In this document: one piece after another, positions 46,153 to 54,901 of the stretch
Numbering within the stretch: position 1 is the stretch's first letter
Layout of the letters: each line of letters begins with the position of its first letter
NCBI RefSeq assembly: GCF_042885655.1
Contig: NZ_JBHVRO010000002.1
Location: 372,001-436,000, forward strand
Source of the DNA: Psychrobacillus sp042885655
GTDB lineage: Bacteria; Bacillota; Bacilli; Bacillales_A; Planococcaceae
DNA length: 64,000 nt
Direction of reading: 5' to 3'
The notes under the pieces: generated by a model
Database searches by the model: none
Told to the model about the DNA's origin: nothing
The model's input: the letters and a program-made list of their open reading frames with translations, nothing else
Made by a program: the position numbers and the translations under genes

Positions 46153-46195
46153 CAAAGTTATTTAGTGTTTCCCCGAATTTTGAAAGGGGAAAATT

Positions 46196-46651
46196 ATGAG
46201 TACAGAAAATGTGAAAATCGTAGAATTAAATGCAGAAAATTGGTACGACTGTTGCGAATTAGAGGTATCAACAGAACAAAAAGAATACATGGAGCCCAAT
46301 GCTATATCAATTGCTCAGTCAAAGTTTGAGCCTACATTAAAGCCATATGCTATTTATGATGAAGAGAAAATAGTTGGCTTTTTGATGTACAATACTGTTC
46401 AAGAAGAACTTGATGGTTATTGGGTTTATAGAATAATGGTGGATAAGGAACACCAAGGCAAGGGTATAGGTAAAGCTGCAACTAAGTTAATGATTTCAGA
46501 GATAGCTAAATTACCGAATGCAAAAAAAATTGTTGTAGGTTATCACCCTGAAAACTTCGGAGCACATAATTTATACTCGAGTTTGGGTTTTATTGATAAT
46601 GGTGATAGGTTCGGTAAGGAAATGGCAGTTATAAAAATTGTAACCGAGTGA
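46196..46651 (+). CDS. GNAT acetyltransferase, BltD/diamine-acetyltransferase-like
   Basis: 151 aa. YWVYRIMVDKEHQGKGIGKA holds the acetyl-CoA loop and VGYHPENFGAHNLYSSLGF the second motif; this pattern is like BltD/SpeG polyamine acetyltransferases. AAAGGGGAAAATT precedes the ATG. Substrate is inference only. Confidence 0.85.
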   Translation: MSTENVKIVELNAENWYDCCELEVSTEQKEYMEPNAISIAQSKFEPTLKPYAIYDEEKIVGFLMYNTVQEELDGYWVYRIMVDKEHQGKGIGKAATKLMISEIAKLPNAKKIVVGYHPENFGAHNLYSSLGFIDNGDRFGKEMAVIKIVTE

Positions 46652-46677
46652 TAGGTCGATAGAATATTTCCAAAAGA

Positions 46678-46699
46678 AGGGACCATACTTTGGTCCTTT
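46678..46699 (+). terminator. Intrinsic terminator after GNAT 46196
   Basis: GGGACCA and TGGTCC around TACTT, then TTTCTT. It immediately precedes repeat c. Confidence 0.7.
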
Positions 46700-46761
46700 C
46701 TTATTGTGCAAACGTAGTGCTTTACTTCAAGAAGGAGTGAAGCTTTTTTCTGTTGAAAAAA
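46699..46761 (+). repeat. Cassette-boundary repeat c (right end missing)
   Basis: TTATTGTGCAAACGTAGTGC, hairpin GCTTTACTTC...GGAGTGAAGC with TTTTTT, then TGTTGAAA where the right palindrome should start. Confidence 0.7.
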
Positions 46762-46845
46762 GATGAAATTTCCCAAGTTACAAAAGACATTATGTTAATT
46801 ATAATTAATTATTAAATAAGGTATCGCTATTAATAGGGTGAGATA

Positions 46846-47100
46846 ATGGATTTATTGGGTGCAATGTCTGTTTTGATTGGTTTTGTAGCGTTATTTGGTG
46901 GATTCTCCTATAATAAAAAAAGACACGAAAACGATGGTCTAGATGGTTCTGGAGCTGATTCAATCATCGGTGCCATCATCGCTTTATTCGTTGTCATCTT
47001 ATTGAGACTGTTGCCATATCAGGCTACCAAAACATTGTTATTTATAATTGCCTTTATTTGTTTTTGTTTTAGTGTTTATGCATTTACTCACTTACACTAA
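46846..47100 (+). CDS. Small membrane protein (84 aa)
   Basis: Three hydrophobic segments (about 2-18, 38-56, 60-80) and a charged loop NKKRHENDGLDGSGADS. GGGTGAG precedes the ATG. The stop codon lies in the repeat's own CTAACG motif, so repeat insertion or exchange defines the end of this gene. No family recognised. Confidence 0.6.
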   Translation: MDLLGAMSVLIGFVALFGGFSYNKKRHENDGLDGSGADSIIGAIIALFVVILLRLLPYQATKTLLFIIAFICFCFSVYAFTHLH

Positions 47101-47175
47101 CGGATGCTTTACTTCAAGAAGGAGTAAAGCCTTTTTTTTATTGAACTAAAGCGGCAGTTTAGTTGAACAAGAAGG
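47091..47175 (+). repeat. Cassette-boundary repeat d (full length)
   Basis: TACACTAACGGATGC, hairpin GCTTTACTTC...GGAGTAAAGC, TTTTTTT, then TTATTGAACTAAAGCGGCAG and TTTAGTTGAACAAG. It supplies the stop codon of the preceding gene. Confidence 0.88.
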
Positions 47176-47239
47176 AGTTTTAATAAGTAAATCGAATTTG
47201 TATATATAAAGGGAGATATTAAATTGGAGGGAATAGAAA

Positions 47240-47734
47240 ATGGATGTAAAAACACTTTTGTTACAACAATGGGCAAGTTGCTTAGATGAAGAAGACTGGT
47301 TTCCACCACTTGAACAAGTGCTAGAGGATATCACTTTTGAACAGGCAATTTGGAAACCAGCTGATGGGGCAATGAATTCCATTTGGGAATTAGTTTGTCA
47401 TTTACTTTTCTATGAAAAGAGAATTCTAATGCGATTTCTTGGTGAAACAGCTAATGAACCACAGGCAGAAAATAATAAGTCTACATTTCGATTACCAACT
47501 GAGACTTTAGAAAATTGGAAGGAAACAAAACAAGAATACTTTAATGTTCATCGTGAACTTGGAAAAATACTAGCAAAATCTGAACATGAAGATTTGTATA
47601 GACAGATCCCAGGAGAAGATAATTCATTAGTGCTTGAACTGAAGAGTTTAGCAATGCACGACGCATATCATATTGGGCAAATTGTATTCCTTAGTAAACT
47701 GCAAGGAGCTTGGGCAGGGAAACGCAGATTTTGA
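47240..47734 (+). CDS. DinB family protein
   Basis: 164 aa. Histidine motifs VCHLLFYEKRI and AMHDAYHIGQIVFL fit the DinB metal site. GGAGGGAATAGAAA precedes the ATG. Fourth DinB-superfamily gene in this window but not closely similar to the others. In the cassette-like array between repeats d and e. Confidence 0.86.
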   Translation: MDVKTLLLQQWASCLDEEDWFPPLEQVLEDITFEQAIWKPADGAMNSIWELVCHLLFYEKRILMRFLGETANEPQAENNKSTFRLPTETLENWKETKQEYFNVHRELGKILAKSEHEDLYRQIPGEDNSLVLELKSLAMHDAYHIGQIVFLSKLQGAWAGKRRF

Positions 47735-47792
47735 AAAAGCTTCTTTAGCTCTACAGTTATTCCATTATAGGGGGTTTTAATGGAATAAGAAC

Positions 47793-47817
47793 GGGAACGT
47801 CCAAATCGGACGTTCCC
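47793..47817 (+). terminator. Strong hairpin after DinB 47240
   Basis: GGGAACGTCC and GGACGTTCCC around AAATC, then ATATTTTAT. Directly upstream, ATTCCATTA/TAATGGAAT forms another palindrome. Confidence 0.8.
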
Positions 47818-47877
47818 ATATTTTATACCTGAAAAACAACAATACTACTTAAGAAAGCCTTTGATTATGAACTAGTA

Positions 47878-48000
47878 ATGGCATCTGAAGAAAAATCATT
47901 TCAAATAGAGGTTGCTGGAATTACTTGGGCGTTTGTTATGGTTTGTTTGAAAATGGGAATCTTTAGATTTCCAAACTCTGGAAAAGTAATTTCTACCTAA
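47878..48000 (+). pseudogene. Gene fragment (3' part) before repeat e
   Basis: An open frame continuous from 47833, without ribosome site, reads FDYELVMASEEKSFQIEVAG and ends FPNSGKVIST. It looks like the C-terminal remnant of a soluble protein, stopping at the repeat boundary. Family not recognised. Confidence 0.35.
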
Positions 48001-48090
48001 ATTAATGGAGGCTTTAGTTAAAGATCATGGGTTGCTTAGGCAACATTTTTTTCTAATTGAACTAAAGCAGCATTTTAGTGAAATAAAAAC
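48000..48090 (+). repeat. Cassette-boundary repeat e
   Basis: ATTAATGGAGGCTTTAG, AAAGATCATGG, hairpin GTTGC-TTAG-GCAAC with TTTTTTT, then TAATTGAACTAAAGCAGCA and TTTTAGTGAAATAA. It shares outer motifs with b, d and j but has a different terminator. Confidence 0.75.
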
Positions 48091-48220
48091 ATTCAATAAA
48101 TGAATATTTAAATAAGTCAATATTATTGGTATAGTTTATCTGAAAACATTTGTAAAGAGGAACATTTTAATAAATTATGGTGTAAGGCTTATGTTTTGCT
48201 AAGAAAGAAGGGTTAATAAA

Positions 48221-48643
48221 ATGATACAATCTCTTGTACATATTGCATTGGTTGTTAAGGATTATGATGAAGCTATTGAGTTTTACACAAAAAAACTTCA
48301 TTTTACGCTAATTGAAGATACATATCAAAAAGAGCAAGATAAACGCTGGGTAGTAATATCCCCACCAGGCTCGTCAGGAACTACAATATTACTTGCAAGG
48401 GCTTCTAAACCAGAACAATCATCCTTTATTGGAAATCAAGCAGGAGGAAGAGTTTTTCTATTCCTTGGGACAGATGATTTTTGGAGAGACTATAATGATC
48501 TCATAGCAAAAGGAATTGAATTTGTTAGAGAACCAAAAGAACAATCATATGGTATTGTTGCTGTATTCAAAGATTTATACGGAAACTTATGGGATTTAAT
48601 TGAATTTAAGGAAGATCATCCGATGTTCCAACGAGTAAAATAG
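48221..48643 (+). CDS. VOC/glyoxalase superfamily protein
   Basis: 140 aa. QSLVHIALVVKDYDEAIEFY opens the first beta-alpha-beta-beta-beta module; His in VHIAL and Glu in WDLIEF are the likely metal ligands. The family covers lyases, dioxygenases and fosfomycin-type resistance proteins; function unknown here. AGAAGGGTTAATAAA precedes the ATG. Confidence 0.85.
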   Translation: MIQSLVHIALVVKDYDEAIEFYTKKLHFTLIEDTYQKEQDKRWVVISPPGSSGTTILLARASKPEQSSFIGNQAGGRVFLFLGTDDFWRDYNDLIAKGIEFVREPKEQSYGIVAVFKDLYGNLWDLIEFKEDHPMFQRVK

Positions 48644-48655
48644 TATGTGGAATAG

Positions 48656-48733
48656 CGCACTAAACTAACGCTGCAGGTTAGTTGAACAGTGTTTTTAACT
48701 TGTGTTCAACAATCGGTCCAGATTGTTGAGTAA
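48656..48733 (+). repeat. Cassette-boundary repeat f
   Basis: AACTAACGCTGCAGGTTAGT and TGAACAG form the right palindrome, followed by TTAACTTGTGTTCAACAATC, a loop and GATTGTTG (second hairpin). The same combination recurs at repeat n 13.4 kb away. Confidence 0.75.
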
Positions 48734-48873
48734 CTTATTTAAGGACATATCATTAGGTGTAGCTTATTTACGTGGATTTAGTTCAACACTTCGAAGGATA
48801 TTGGTCAGTCCTTATCGAAATTATTAATAGGAACGTAACTGAGGTTGTATTATGTAAAGTGAGGAGGTTCACT

Positions 48874-48981
48874 ATGACAAGAATTATGGGAAGTTTAAAG
48901 ATTAGCTCTATGCAAAGTTTATACTATGAACAAGGTGGTTGTTTGTATAGAGCTAGAAATTGGTTTCCACCTGAAAAGTGA
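48874..48981 (+). CDS. Candidate 35-aa ORF
   Basis: MTRIMGSLKISSMQSLYYEQ, then a GGCLYRARNWFPPEK tail. GTGAGGAGG at ideal spacing precedes the ATG. It lies 65 bp before the CD3324-type gene. No homologue recognised; could be a genuine small protein or a fragment. Confidence 0.4.
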   Translation: MTRIMGSLKISSMQSLYYEQGGCLYRARNWFPPEK

Positions 48982-49046
48982 TTATTGTTTATAGTAACGA
49001 CTTTGCTACCTTAAAAATTTCATCTATTTTAAGGAGCGAAGCTAAC

Positions 49047-49313
49047 ATGAAATATGTAAATGCAGAAAGCATCTTTCCAGTAGAATTACTGAATGAAATA
49101 CAAAAGTATGTAAATGGAGAAGTGGTTTACGTCCCTATTTCTAAAGGAGCACGGAAGAAATGGGGCGAAAACTCTGGGAGTAAAACTTATTTGAACAGTA
49201 GAAACCATGAGATCCGTCAACAATTTTCTGCCGGCATAAAGATAGATCAACTTTCAGATCGATTCTTTCTTTCTCGCGATAGTATTAAAAAAATAGTTTA
49301 CTCAAAAAAATAG
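49047..49313 (+). CDS. CD3324 family protein (Mor-like DNA-binding)
   Basis: 88 aa from MKYVNAESIFPVELLNEIQK. The KGARKKWGENSGSKTYLNSR motif and C-terminal helix-turn-helix QLSDRFFLSRDSIKKIV fit the CD3324 family of small predicted DNA-binding proteins. AAGGAGCGAAG precedes the ATG; an upstream in-frame start lacks a ribosome site. Function unknown. Confidence 0.78.
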   Translation: MKYVNAESIFPVELLNEIQKYVNGEVVYVPISKGARKKWGENSGSKTYLNSRNHEIRQQFSAGIKIDQLSDRFFLSRDSIKKIVYSKK

Positions 49314-49322
49314 TTTGTAAAT

Positions 49323-49356
49323 GTCACATTGGATTAAATCTAATGTGACTTTTTTT
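49323..49356 (+). terminator. Intrinsic terminator after CD3324 gene
   Basis: GTCACATTGGAT and ATCTAATGTGAC around TAA, then TTTTTTT. Confidence 0.9.
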
Positions 49357-49452
49357 GTGCAAAGTATGATTTATAATTGTTCATTATATATTTTCACAGG
49401 ATTGCTTTTATTATAATTTTTATATCTATTATTATTCTTTGAGGAGGATCCG

Positions 49453-49992
49453 ATGAAAATTGATGTACAATTAACTGATAAAAATGCTGCACATATTATA
49501 AAAAATTTATATCCTTTGTATCTATATGATCTCTCTGGACATTATGGCAACGTTCCAAATACACATGGTATTTACGAAGATAGTGATGATTTCCAAACGT
49601 TGAAGGATCAGTATGAAGTTCAAAATATTTGGTGGGAAAAGCCAGATATATTATTTCCCTATTTAATTTTAGTAGATGGAAAGCCAGCAGGTTTTATCCT
49701 AATAGCGACTCCGCCACATTGCAATAAAGGAATTGATTATTTTATAAATGAATTCTTTTTACTACAGTCATTAAGAGGTCAAGGCATTGCGGAATATGCA
49801 GCGAATACAGTGTTTGAACAATTTAAGGGCAATTGGGAGTTGTTTACGAATCCTTCAGAAAAAAACATTATAGGACAACGGTTTTGGAAGAAGACAATTT
49901 CTAATTACACTAATGGGATTTACGTTGAGGAACACGGGGAAACTTTTAATGGATATAATCTTATTTTCCGATTTAATAATACGAAAAATTAA
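49453..49992 (+). CDS. GNAT family acetyltransferase
   Basis: 179 aa. YFINEFFLLQSLRGQGIAEY carries the acetyl-CoA loop (RGQGIA). N-terminal YPLYLYDLSGHYG resembles predicted acetyltransferases of unknown substrate. GAGGAGGATCCG precedes the ATG. Part of the cassette-like array. Confidence 0.8.
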   Translation: MKIDVQLTDKNAAHIIKNLYPLYLYDLSGHYGNVPNTHGIYEDSDDFQTLKDQYEVQNIWWEKPDILFPYLILVDGKPAGFILIATPPHCNKGIDYFINEFFLLQSLRGQGIAEYAANTVFEQFKGNWELFTNPSEKNIIGQRFWKKTISNYTNGIYVEEHGETFNGYNLIFRFNNTKN

Positions 49993-49994
49993 AA

Positions 49995-50090
49995 AGTTAA
50001 CTAACAGAAAGTGTTATCCCATTATAGGGCGCGATTGTTTAATAAGCGTATCTGTTCTTATTGAACTAGGGCAGCGGTTTAGTTGAAGAA
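49995..50090 (+). repeat. Cassette-boundary repeat g
   Basis: GTTAACTAACAGAAAGTG, a left half containing CCCATTATAGGGCGC (a different left type), then CTTATTGAACTAGGGCAGCG and GTTTAGTTGAAGAAGGAGG. It begins 3 bp after the GNAT stop and ends 53 bp before the next start. Confidence 0.8.
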
Positions 50091-50142
50091 GGAGGTAATA
50101 CTTTTGCTGTTATGAACATCTCTTATTAAGGGGGTGTTTTAT

Positions 50143-50760
50143 TTGAAAAAAGGTGTTGAAAGCATTTCTAATTGGATACTTTATCTCGCATTAGCTTTTC
50201 TCATTATAGCTATTACAATTTATAGTTTTCTTCAGTCAAGGGAAACTGAGAGTTTAAATGAAAAGTCATTTACATCTATGGCAGTAAGTTATAGTTTGGA
50301 TAGTGATGGTTTAATTTCAAATGCTGAAAAAAAAGAAGTAGAACATTTAGTGCACGAGACTAACCATATTTCAAAGGTTCAAATTTATAATGTTAAGGAT
50401 ATACCTTTTGAAAATTTATTTGATTATGTAGATAGCGCAAAATCTGATTATGAGTATAGTAGAGAAATATGGACATCAAATTCGTTGTTTGTTGAGATAC
50501 TACCTTCGGGAAATGGTAGCGGTGATTGGTATGTGATAACAGAAAGAAGAAGTTTTCATACTCTAAGTGTTTTATGTTTGCTTTTAGGTGGGTTTCTATA
50601 TTTTATTTTATTTTCTAGTTGGGCAATGAAAAATGCTTACCACCAAAATAGACTAAATGTTAGGTGGGCTTTTGTATTCATGATATTTAACGTTGTAGGA
50701 TATTTTATTTTCCTTTTAGCTGATAAAAATCGTACAAATTCAATTCATAGCTTTAGTTAG
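50143..50760 (+). CDS. Hypothetical membrane protein
   Basis: About 205 aa, TTG start after AAGGGGGTG. One N-terminal helix (about 12-30), an extracytoplasmic acidic domain, then two C-terminal helices. The layout recalls small sensor-like membrane proteins, but no family is recognised. Lies between repeats g and h. Confidence 0.58.
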   Translation: MKKGVESISNWILYLALAFLIIAITIYSFLQSRETESLNEKSFTSMAVSYSLDSDGLISNAEKKEVEHLVHETNHISKVQIYNVKDIPFENLFDYVDSAKSDYEYSREIWTSNSLFVEILPSGNGSGDWYVITERRSFHTLSVLCLLLGGFLYFILFSSWAMKNAYHQNRLNVRWAFVFMIFNVVGYFIFLLADKNRTNSIHSFS

Positions 50761-50765
50761 TTCAT

Positions 50766-50860
50766 ATTGAGCTAACGGAGTGCTTTAGAGAAAGATCATT
50801 GAGCTGCATAGACGGCTCTTTTTTTTATTCAACTAAAGCAGCAGGTTATTTCAAAAAAGG
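50766..50860 (+). repeat. Cassette-boundary repeat h
   Basis: TTGAGCTAACGGAGTGCTTT, AAAGATCATTG, hairpin GAGC...GCTC with TTTTTTTT, then TTATTCAACTAAAGCAGCAG and GTTATTTCAA. Starts 6 bp after the preceding stop. Confidence 0.8.
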
Positions 50861-50940
50861 CTAATTCTAGGGAAAACGAAACTAATAGTAACTTCTCTCG
50901 TATATAAATAGAAGCAAAATATTGGGGATGGATTAATTTT

Positions 50941-51726
50941 ATGAAAAAAACAATTGATATCTGTGATAATCGCATACTATTCAATAAATATTCATGTAAC
51001 AGTATTCCAAGTGTAATCTTCATAGCAGGGTTAGGCGATAGTTATGAGACATGGAAAAAAGTCCAAGACAGGATATCGCAGAAAACATCAACCTTTTCCT
51101 ATAACAGGTCGGGTATTGGTAGGAGTCAAGTCGCATCCGTCCCGACGACTTGCTATGATCTAGTCGAGGAGCTCAACGAATTGTTGCTAGCACTTGAAGT
51201 GGAGAAGCCCTATATATTGGTAGGACATTCTTTTGGTGGTTTGGTCGCTAGATTATATGCCAGCCTTTATCCACTGAACATCAGCGGTATGGTTTTGGTT
51301 GACGCTGCACCGGAATATAAAGAACTTGCCTACGAAAAAGTTTTACCCGAAAATCTGCTTGCGGGAAATAGGGAATATTTCGAGAATCCTATGTTGAATA
51401 GTGAGAAGATTGATAAAATACAAAGCTATAAGCAAATAGTTGATCATTCAAAACAAAGTAACCTTCCTCTTACAATTATTACAAGAGGTTTACCCGATAA
51501 TGGTGAAGAGGGATGGCCATCTCAAGAAATATTGGAAATTGAGCAAAGACTCCAAGCAGAATTCCAATGGCTGTCAACCTCAAGCAAGTACCGGATTGCA
51601 AGTCGAAGTGGACATTATATTCATCATGATGAGCCAGAAATTGTGATAGAGGAGATTATGTTAATGTTGAAGGAGATGAGGGAGTGTTACCCATTAACAG
51701 CTATGGATATAGATAGTACATATTAA
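50941..51726 (+). CDS. Alpha/beta hydrolase
   Basis: 261 aa. Oxyanion region FIAGLGDSYETW, nucleophile elbow VGHSFGGLVARLYA and catalytic His in SGHYIHHDEPE are intact. The final 15 residues (RECYPLTAMDIDSTY) are unusual: at DNA level they repeat the start region of the downstream S9 peptidase gene. GGGGATGG lies upstream of the ATG. Substrate unknown. Confidence 0.85.
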   Translation: MKKTIDICDNRILFNKYSCNSIPSVIFIAGLGDSYETWKKVQDRISQKTSTFSYNRSGIGRSQVASVPTTCYDLVEELNELLLALEVEKPYILVGHSFGGLVARLYASLYPLNISGMVLVDAAPEYKELAYEKVLPENLLAGNREYFENPMLNSEKIDKIQSYKQIVDHSKQSNLPLTIITRGLPDNGEEGWPSQEILEIEQRLQAEFQWLSTSSKYRIASRSGHYIHHDEPEIVIEEIMLMLKEMRECYPLTAMDIDSTY

Positions 51727-51801
51727 CTTGTTTGCAACAAGAAATGATAAATTAATTTTTTGATTATGCCTATTAGATTATAGTTACGTGGGGGTTTATC
51801 A

Positions 51802-53775
51802 ATGAAAATGAATGAAAAAACATATCTAAGTATAGAAGAGATTATTTCATTACCAACCTTATCAGGTACAAACATAAGTGATGATGGCAAAAACGTAGCA
51901 TTTGTCAAGAAGACTGCTAACTGGAAAGACAATAAATATAGGAGTCATGTATGGATATATGAAAAAGCTAAGGGGCAGTGTTACCCATTAACAACTAGGA
52001 ATATAGAAAGTACAAACCCATTATGGTCTCCAGATTCTAGAGATATCGCATACCTTAGCCCAGTTGGTGACGGGGATAATAAGAAAAATCAGATCTTTGT
52101 TAAGTCAATAGATGGTTATTGTGGGTTTCAAATTACTGATGAGAAAGAAGGGGTCAGTAAATTCAAATGGGAACCTACTGGCAAGGGTTTTTATTATGTT
52201 GCACAGTCAAAAGAATCTGAGGAGATCGAGAAACGTAAGGAACTATATGGAGATTTCCATCATATAGGTAAGGAATACCAAAATAATTGTTTATATTACG
52301 TTGAAATAGAAAAAGTGATACAAAATGTTAAATATGAACACGAAAATGGCGTTGTTTATCAACTAACTGATGGTAAGGATTTTCATATCCATGAATTTGA
52401 TATTTCAAATGATGGGAAAAAGGTTGTATTTATGGCTACACCAAGCCCAAATATGGGAGATTATATTAATGGAGATCTATACATACTTGATATTAAAGCT
52501 GGAGAGCTACAAAAGATGAATATAGATAAGCTGTTGGGAGGGAGCGTTTGCTTTTCTCCTGAAGGCGACAAAATATGTTACTCAGCAAGCATAATGGAGA
52601 AGGATTACTATAAGACCCATATTCAAGACAGTACACTAGAGATATATGATATTAATAATGGAGAGCTAGTTCAACCATTAACAGATTTTGATAGTTCGGT
52701 TATTCCATTACGTTGGACAGCTAAAGGAATTTTAATTAGATGGCAGAATAAAACTAATTATCTTATTGGGTTGTTATCTGAGAATGGCACTGTGGAAATC
52801 TTAAGCGAAAATGTAGATAGCTTTATAATGGATGCTTCTATAACAATGGATGGAAATCATATATCCTATAATAAGGCTATAACAAATGAAACCTTTGAAA
52901 TCTATTTAGACGATAAAAAAATAACGAATGAAAATAGCTTTTTCAAAGGAAAGCTTAAAAGTAACAGGGAAATTATCTCATGGCAAAGTAGTGATGGTCT
53001 TGAAATAGAGGGAGTTTTATCAACCCCAGTAGAATTTGACGCAAATAAAAAATATCCCTTATTAGTGGTAATCCATGGTGGTCCTGCTTGGGCATCCTTT
53101 CCAATATTTTCAGACTGTTTTAATGAGAAATATCCTATTGAACAGTTTATTGAAAAAGGCTTTATAGTTTTAGAACCAAACTACAGGGGAAGTTCTGGTT
53201 ATGGTAATGAATTCTTAAAAGAAAACTATAGAAAACTAGGAATTGCTAACTACGATGATGTTATATCCGGAGTGGATAAACTAGTTGACAATGGGATTGC
53301 TGATAAAGATAAAGTAGGGGTTATGGGATGGAGCAACGGGGGATATATATCAGCTTTCTGTTCTACATTTAGTAGTAGATTTAAAGCTATTTCAGTTGGA
53401 GGTGGAATTACTAATTGGAGAACCCATTATCTAAATACAGATATACCTTACTTTATTAGGATGTATTTAGGAAATAATCCATGGAATGATCCAGATATAT
53501 ATAATAAAACATCACCAATGACATATATTAATTCAGCCTGTACTCCCACTCTAATCCAACATGGCGAAAAGGATGAAAGAGTTCCAACTCCAAATGCATA
53601 TGAGCTATATCAAGGATTAAGGGATATGGAAGTTGATACGGAATTAATTATATTTAAAGGAATGGCATATAGTTCAGACCAGCCAGGAATTAATGTGGCT
53701 ATTATGAAGCAGAATTTGATGTGGTTTTCACACTATATTCTTGGAGAATGTATGAAAGATTTTAGGGTTTTATAG
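51802..53775 (+). CDS. S9 family prolyl-oligopeptidase-like protein, catalytic His missing
   Basis: 657 aa: N-terminal beta-propeller (WD40-like PD40 repeats, about 1-390) and C-terminal alpha/beta hydrolase domain. Nucleophile GWSNGGYISAFCS and Asp in HGEKDERVP are intact, but the position of the catalytic His, 32 residues after that Asp, is Tyr623 in FKGMAYSSDQPG. It is probably inactive or altered unless another residue substitutes. GTGGGGG precedes the ATG. Acylaminoacyl-peptidase-like. Confidence 0.84.
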   Translation: MKMNEKTYLSIEEIISLPTLSGTNISDDGKNVAFVKKTANWKDNKYRSHVWIYEKAKGQCYPLTTRNIESTNPLWSPDSRDIAYLSPVGDGDNKKNQIFVKSIDGYCGFQITDEKEGVSKFKWEPTGKGFYYVAQSKESEEIEKRKELYGDFHHIGKEYQNNCLYYVEIEKVIQNVKYEHENGVVYQLTDGKDFHIHEFDISNDGKKVVFMATPSPNMGDYINGDLYILDIKAGELQKMNIDKLLGGSVCFSPEGDKICYSASIMEKDYYKTHIQDSTLEIYDINNGELVQPLTDFDSSVIPLRWTAKGILIRWQNKTNYLIGLLSENGTVEILSENVDSFIMDASITMDGNHISYNKAITNETFEIYLDDKKITNENSFFKGKLKSNREIISWQSSDGLEIEGVLSTPVEFDANKKYPLLVVIHGGPAWASFPIFSDCFNEKYPIEQFIEKGFIVLEPNYRGSSGYGNEFLKENYRKLGIANYDDVISGVDKLVDNGIADKDKVGVMGWSNGGYISAFCSTFSSRFKAISVGGGITNWRTHYLNTDIPYFIRMYLGNNPWNDPDIYNKTSPMTYINSACTPTLIQHGEKDERVPTPNAYELYQGLRDMEVDTELIIFKGMAYSSDQPGINVAIMKQNLMWFSHYILGECMKDFRVL

Positions 53776-54200
53776 TAATAAATGGATGTCCTCACAGGAT
53801 ATATAAGGATGAAACAGTCTTCAAAAGGAAGCTTTTTTTCTTATTTAACCTGTGATTGTAGCTCTATAATTTCCATGTGAATTTCCGCTGTATAATACAC
53901 TAGCAACTACATTGAATTACAATTTTATAGCAATGTTATGGCATTAAGCCCCCTTTACCTTTGTTGGTTTACGGAAATAATATAATCGTGCAGTTATGAA
54001 ACTGGATCCCTGCAAAAGAACTGAGCATTACATCCTGTTATTCTGGGAGAAGGAACCCCCTTGTTTATTGATATAAAACAGTGGTTGAATCTAATACTGG
54101 TTAATACAAAAACGTTTACCTCTGGAGTTGTTCAACTCTGCTATCATCGTAATGAGAAGTAATTATAAGCATAATGATATGTAAGATCCAAGGAAATATT
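53776..54200. other. Gene-free interval after the S9 gene
   Basis: Contains a small hairpin with a T run near 53810-53835, a decayed repeat fragment CTTATTTAACCTG near 53836, and no convincing gene. The only frames are short and lack ribosome sites. Confidence 0.4.
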
Positions 54201-54201
54201 C

Positions 54202-54297
54202 TTGTTCAACTAACAGAGTCTTTAGTTAAAGATCATGGGGTTACCATAGGTAACTCTTTTTCTTATTGAATTAACGCAGCAGGATAGTTCAATAATG
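54202..54297 (+). repeat. Cassette-boundary repeat i
   Basis: TTGTTCAACTAACAGAGTC, AAAGATCATGGG, hairpin GTTACC-ATA-GGTAAC with CTTTTTC, then TTATTGAATTAACGCAGCAG and GATAGTTCAATAA. Confidence 0.8.
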
Positions 54298-54373
54298 AAA
54301 CGAGGAAAATATAAGCAACTCCATACTAAACAAAAAAAGGTTAAATTGAATGGAAAAAAGATAGGAGATAAAA

Positions 54374-54883
54374 ATGAGTAATAAGAAGTTACGGGGTTTA
54401 AATCGAAAAACAAGAAATATGATAAAGCGAATCTGGGAGGAAACTTCTGATTTTCCATTGGATTTTTATAATGGGTATTGGCATCTTCATTTACCAGTTG
54501 CCCAAGTTTTTATTGATTCCGATAGGACTCCTTTTGGAATTAAGAGACTTTGTGTTCAAACTTTAATAGAACGGGCTAAGCATTTGATTGAAATCAAACC
54601 AAATACACCTGATAAGTATCGAGTGGTTGTTTATATTAGTTTCCAAGCATTGTTTGATTCTCAAATTATAGTGTTTGCTGGTGATTCTCACTTCGAGGGG
54701 TTCTTTAATAGAAATGACGAGTTTCAAAAATGGATTCCCCTGTCCAAAAAAAGAAAATTTGAGAGTGATTGGAGAATAAATATCTCCAAAGATATGAATG
54801 TCTTAGGATTTAAAGAAGAAATAACTGATGAAGATGGGGAAATTAATAATAGAGATATTTGGTTTATAGGTGAATTAGAGTAG
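54374..54883 (+). CDS. DUF3916 family protein
   Basis: 169 aa. KLRGLNRKTRNMIKRIWEE at the start, WHLHLPVAQVFIDS and the cysteine-containing RLCVQTLIERAKHLIE are typical of DUF3916, a Bacillales family of unknown function often seen near toxin-immunity or accessory genes. AGGAGATAAAA precedes the ATG. Between repeats i and j. Confidence 0.8.
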   Translation: MSNKKLRGLNRKTRNMIKRIWEETSDFPLDFYNGYWHLHLPVAQVFIDSDRTPFGIKRLCVQTLIERAKHLIEIKPNTPDKYRVVVYISFQALFDSQIIVFAGDSHFEGFFNRNDEFQKWIPLSKKRKFESDWRINISKDMNVLGFKEEITDEDGEINNRDIWFIGELE

Positions 54884-54901
54884 GCTTAATATTACATTCT
54901 T

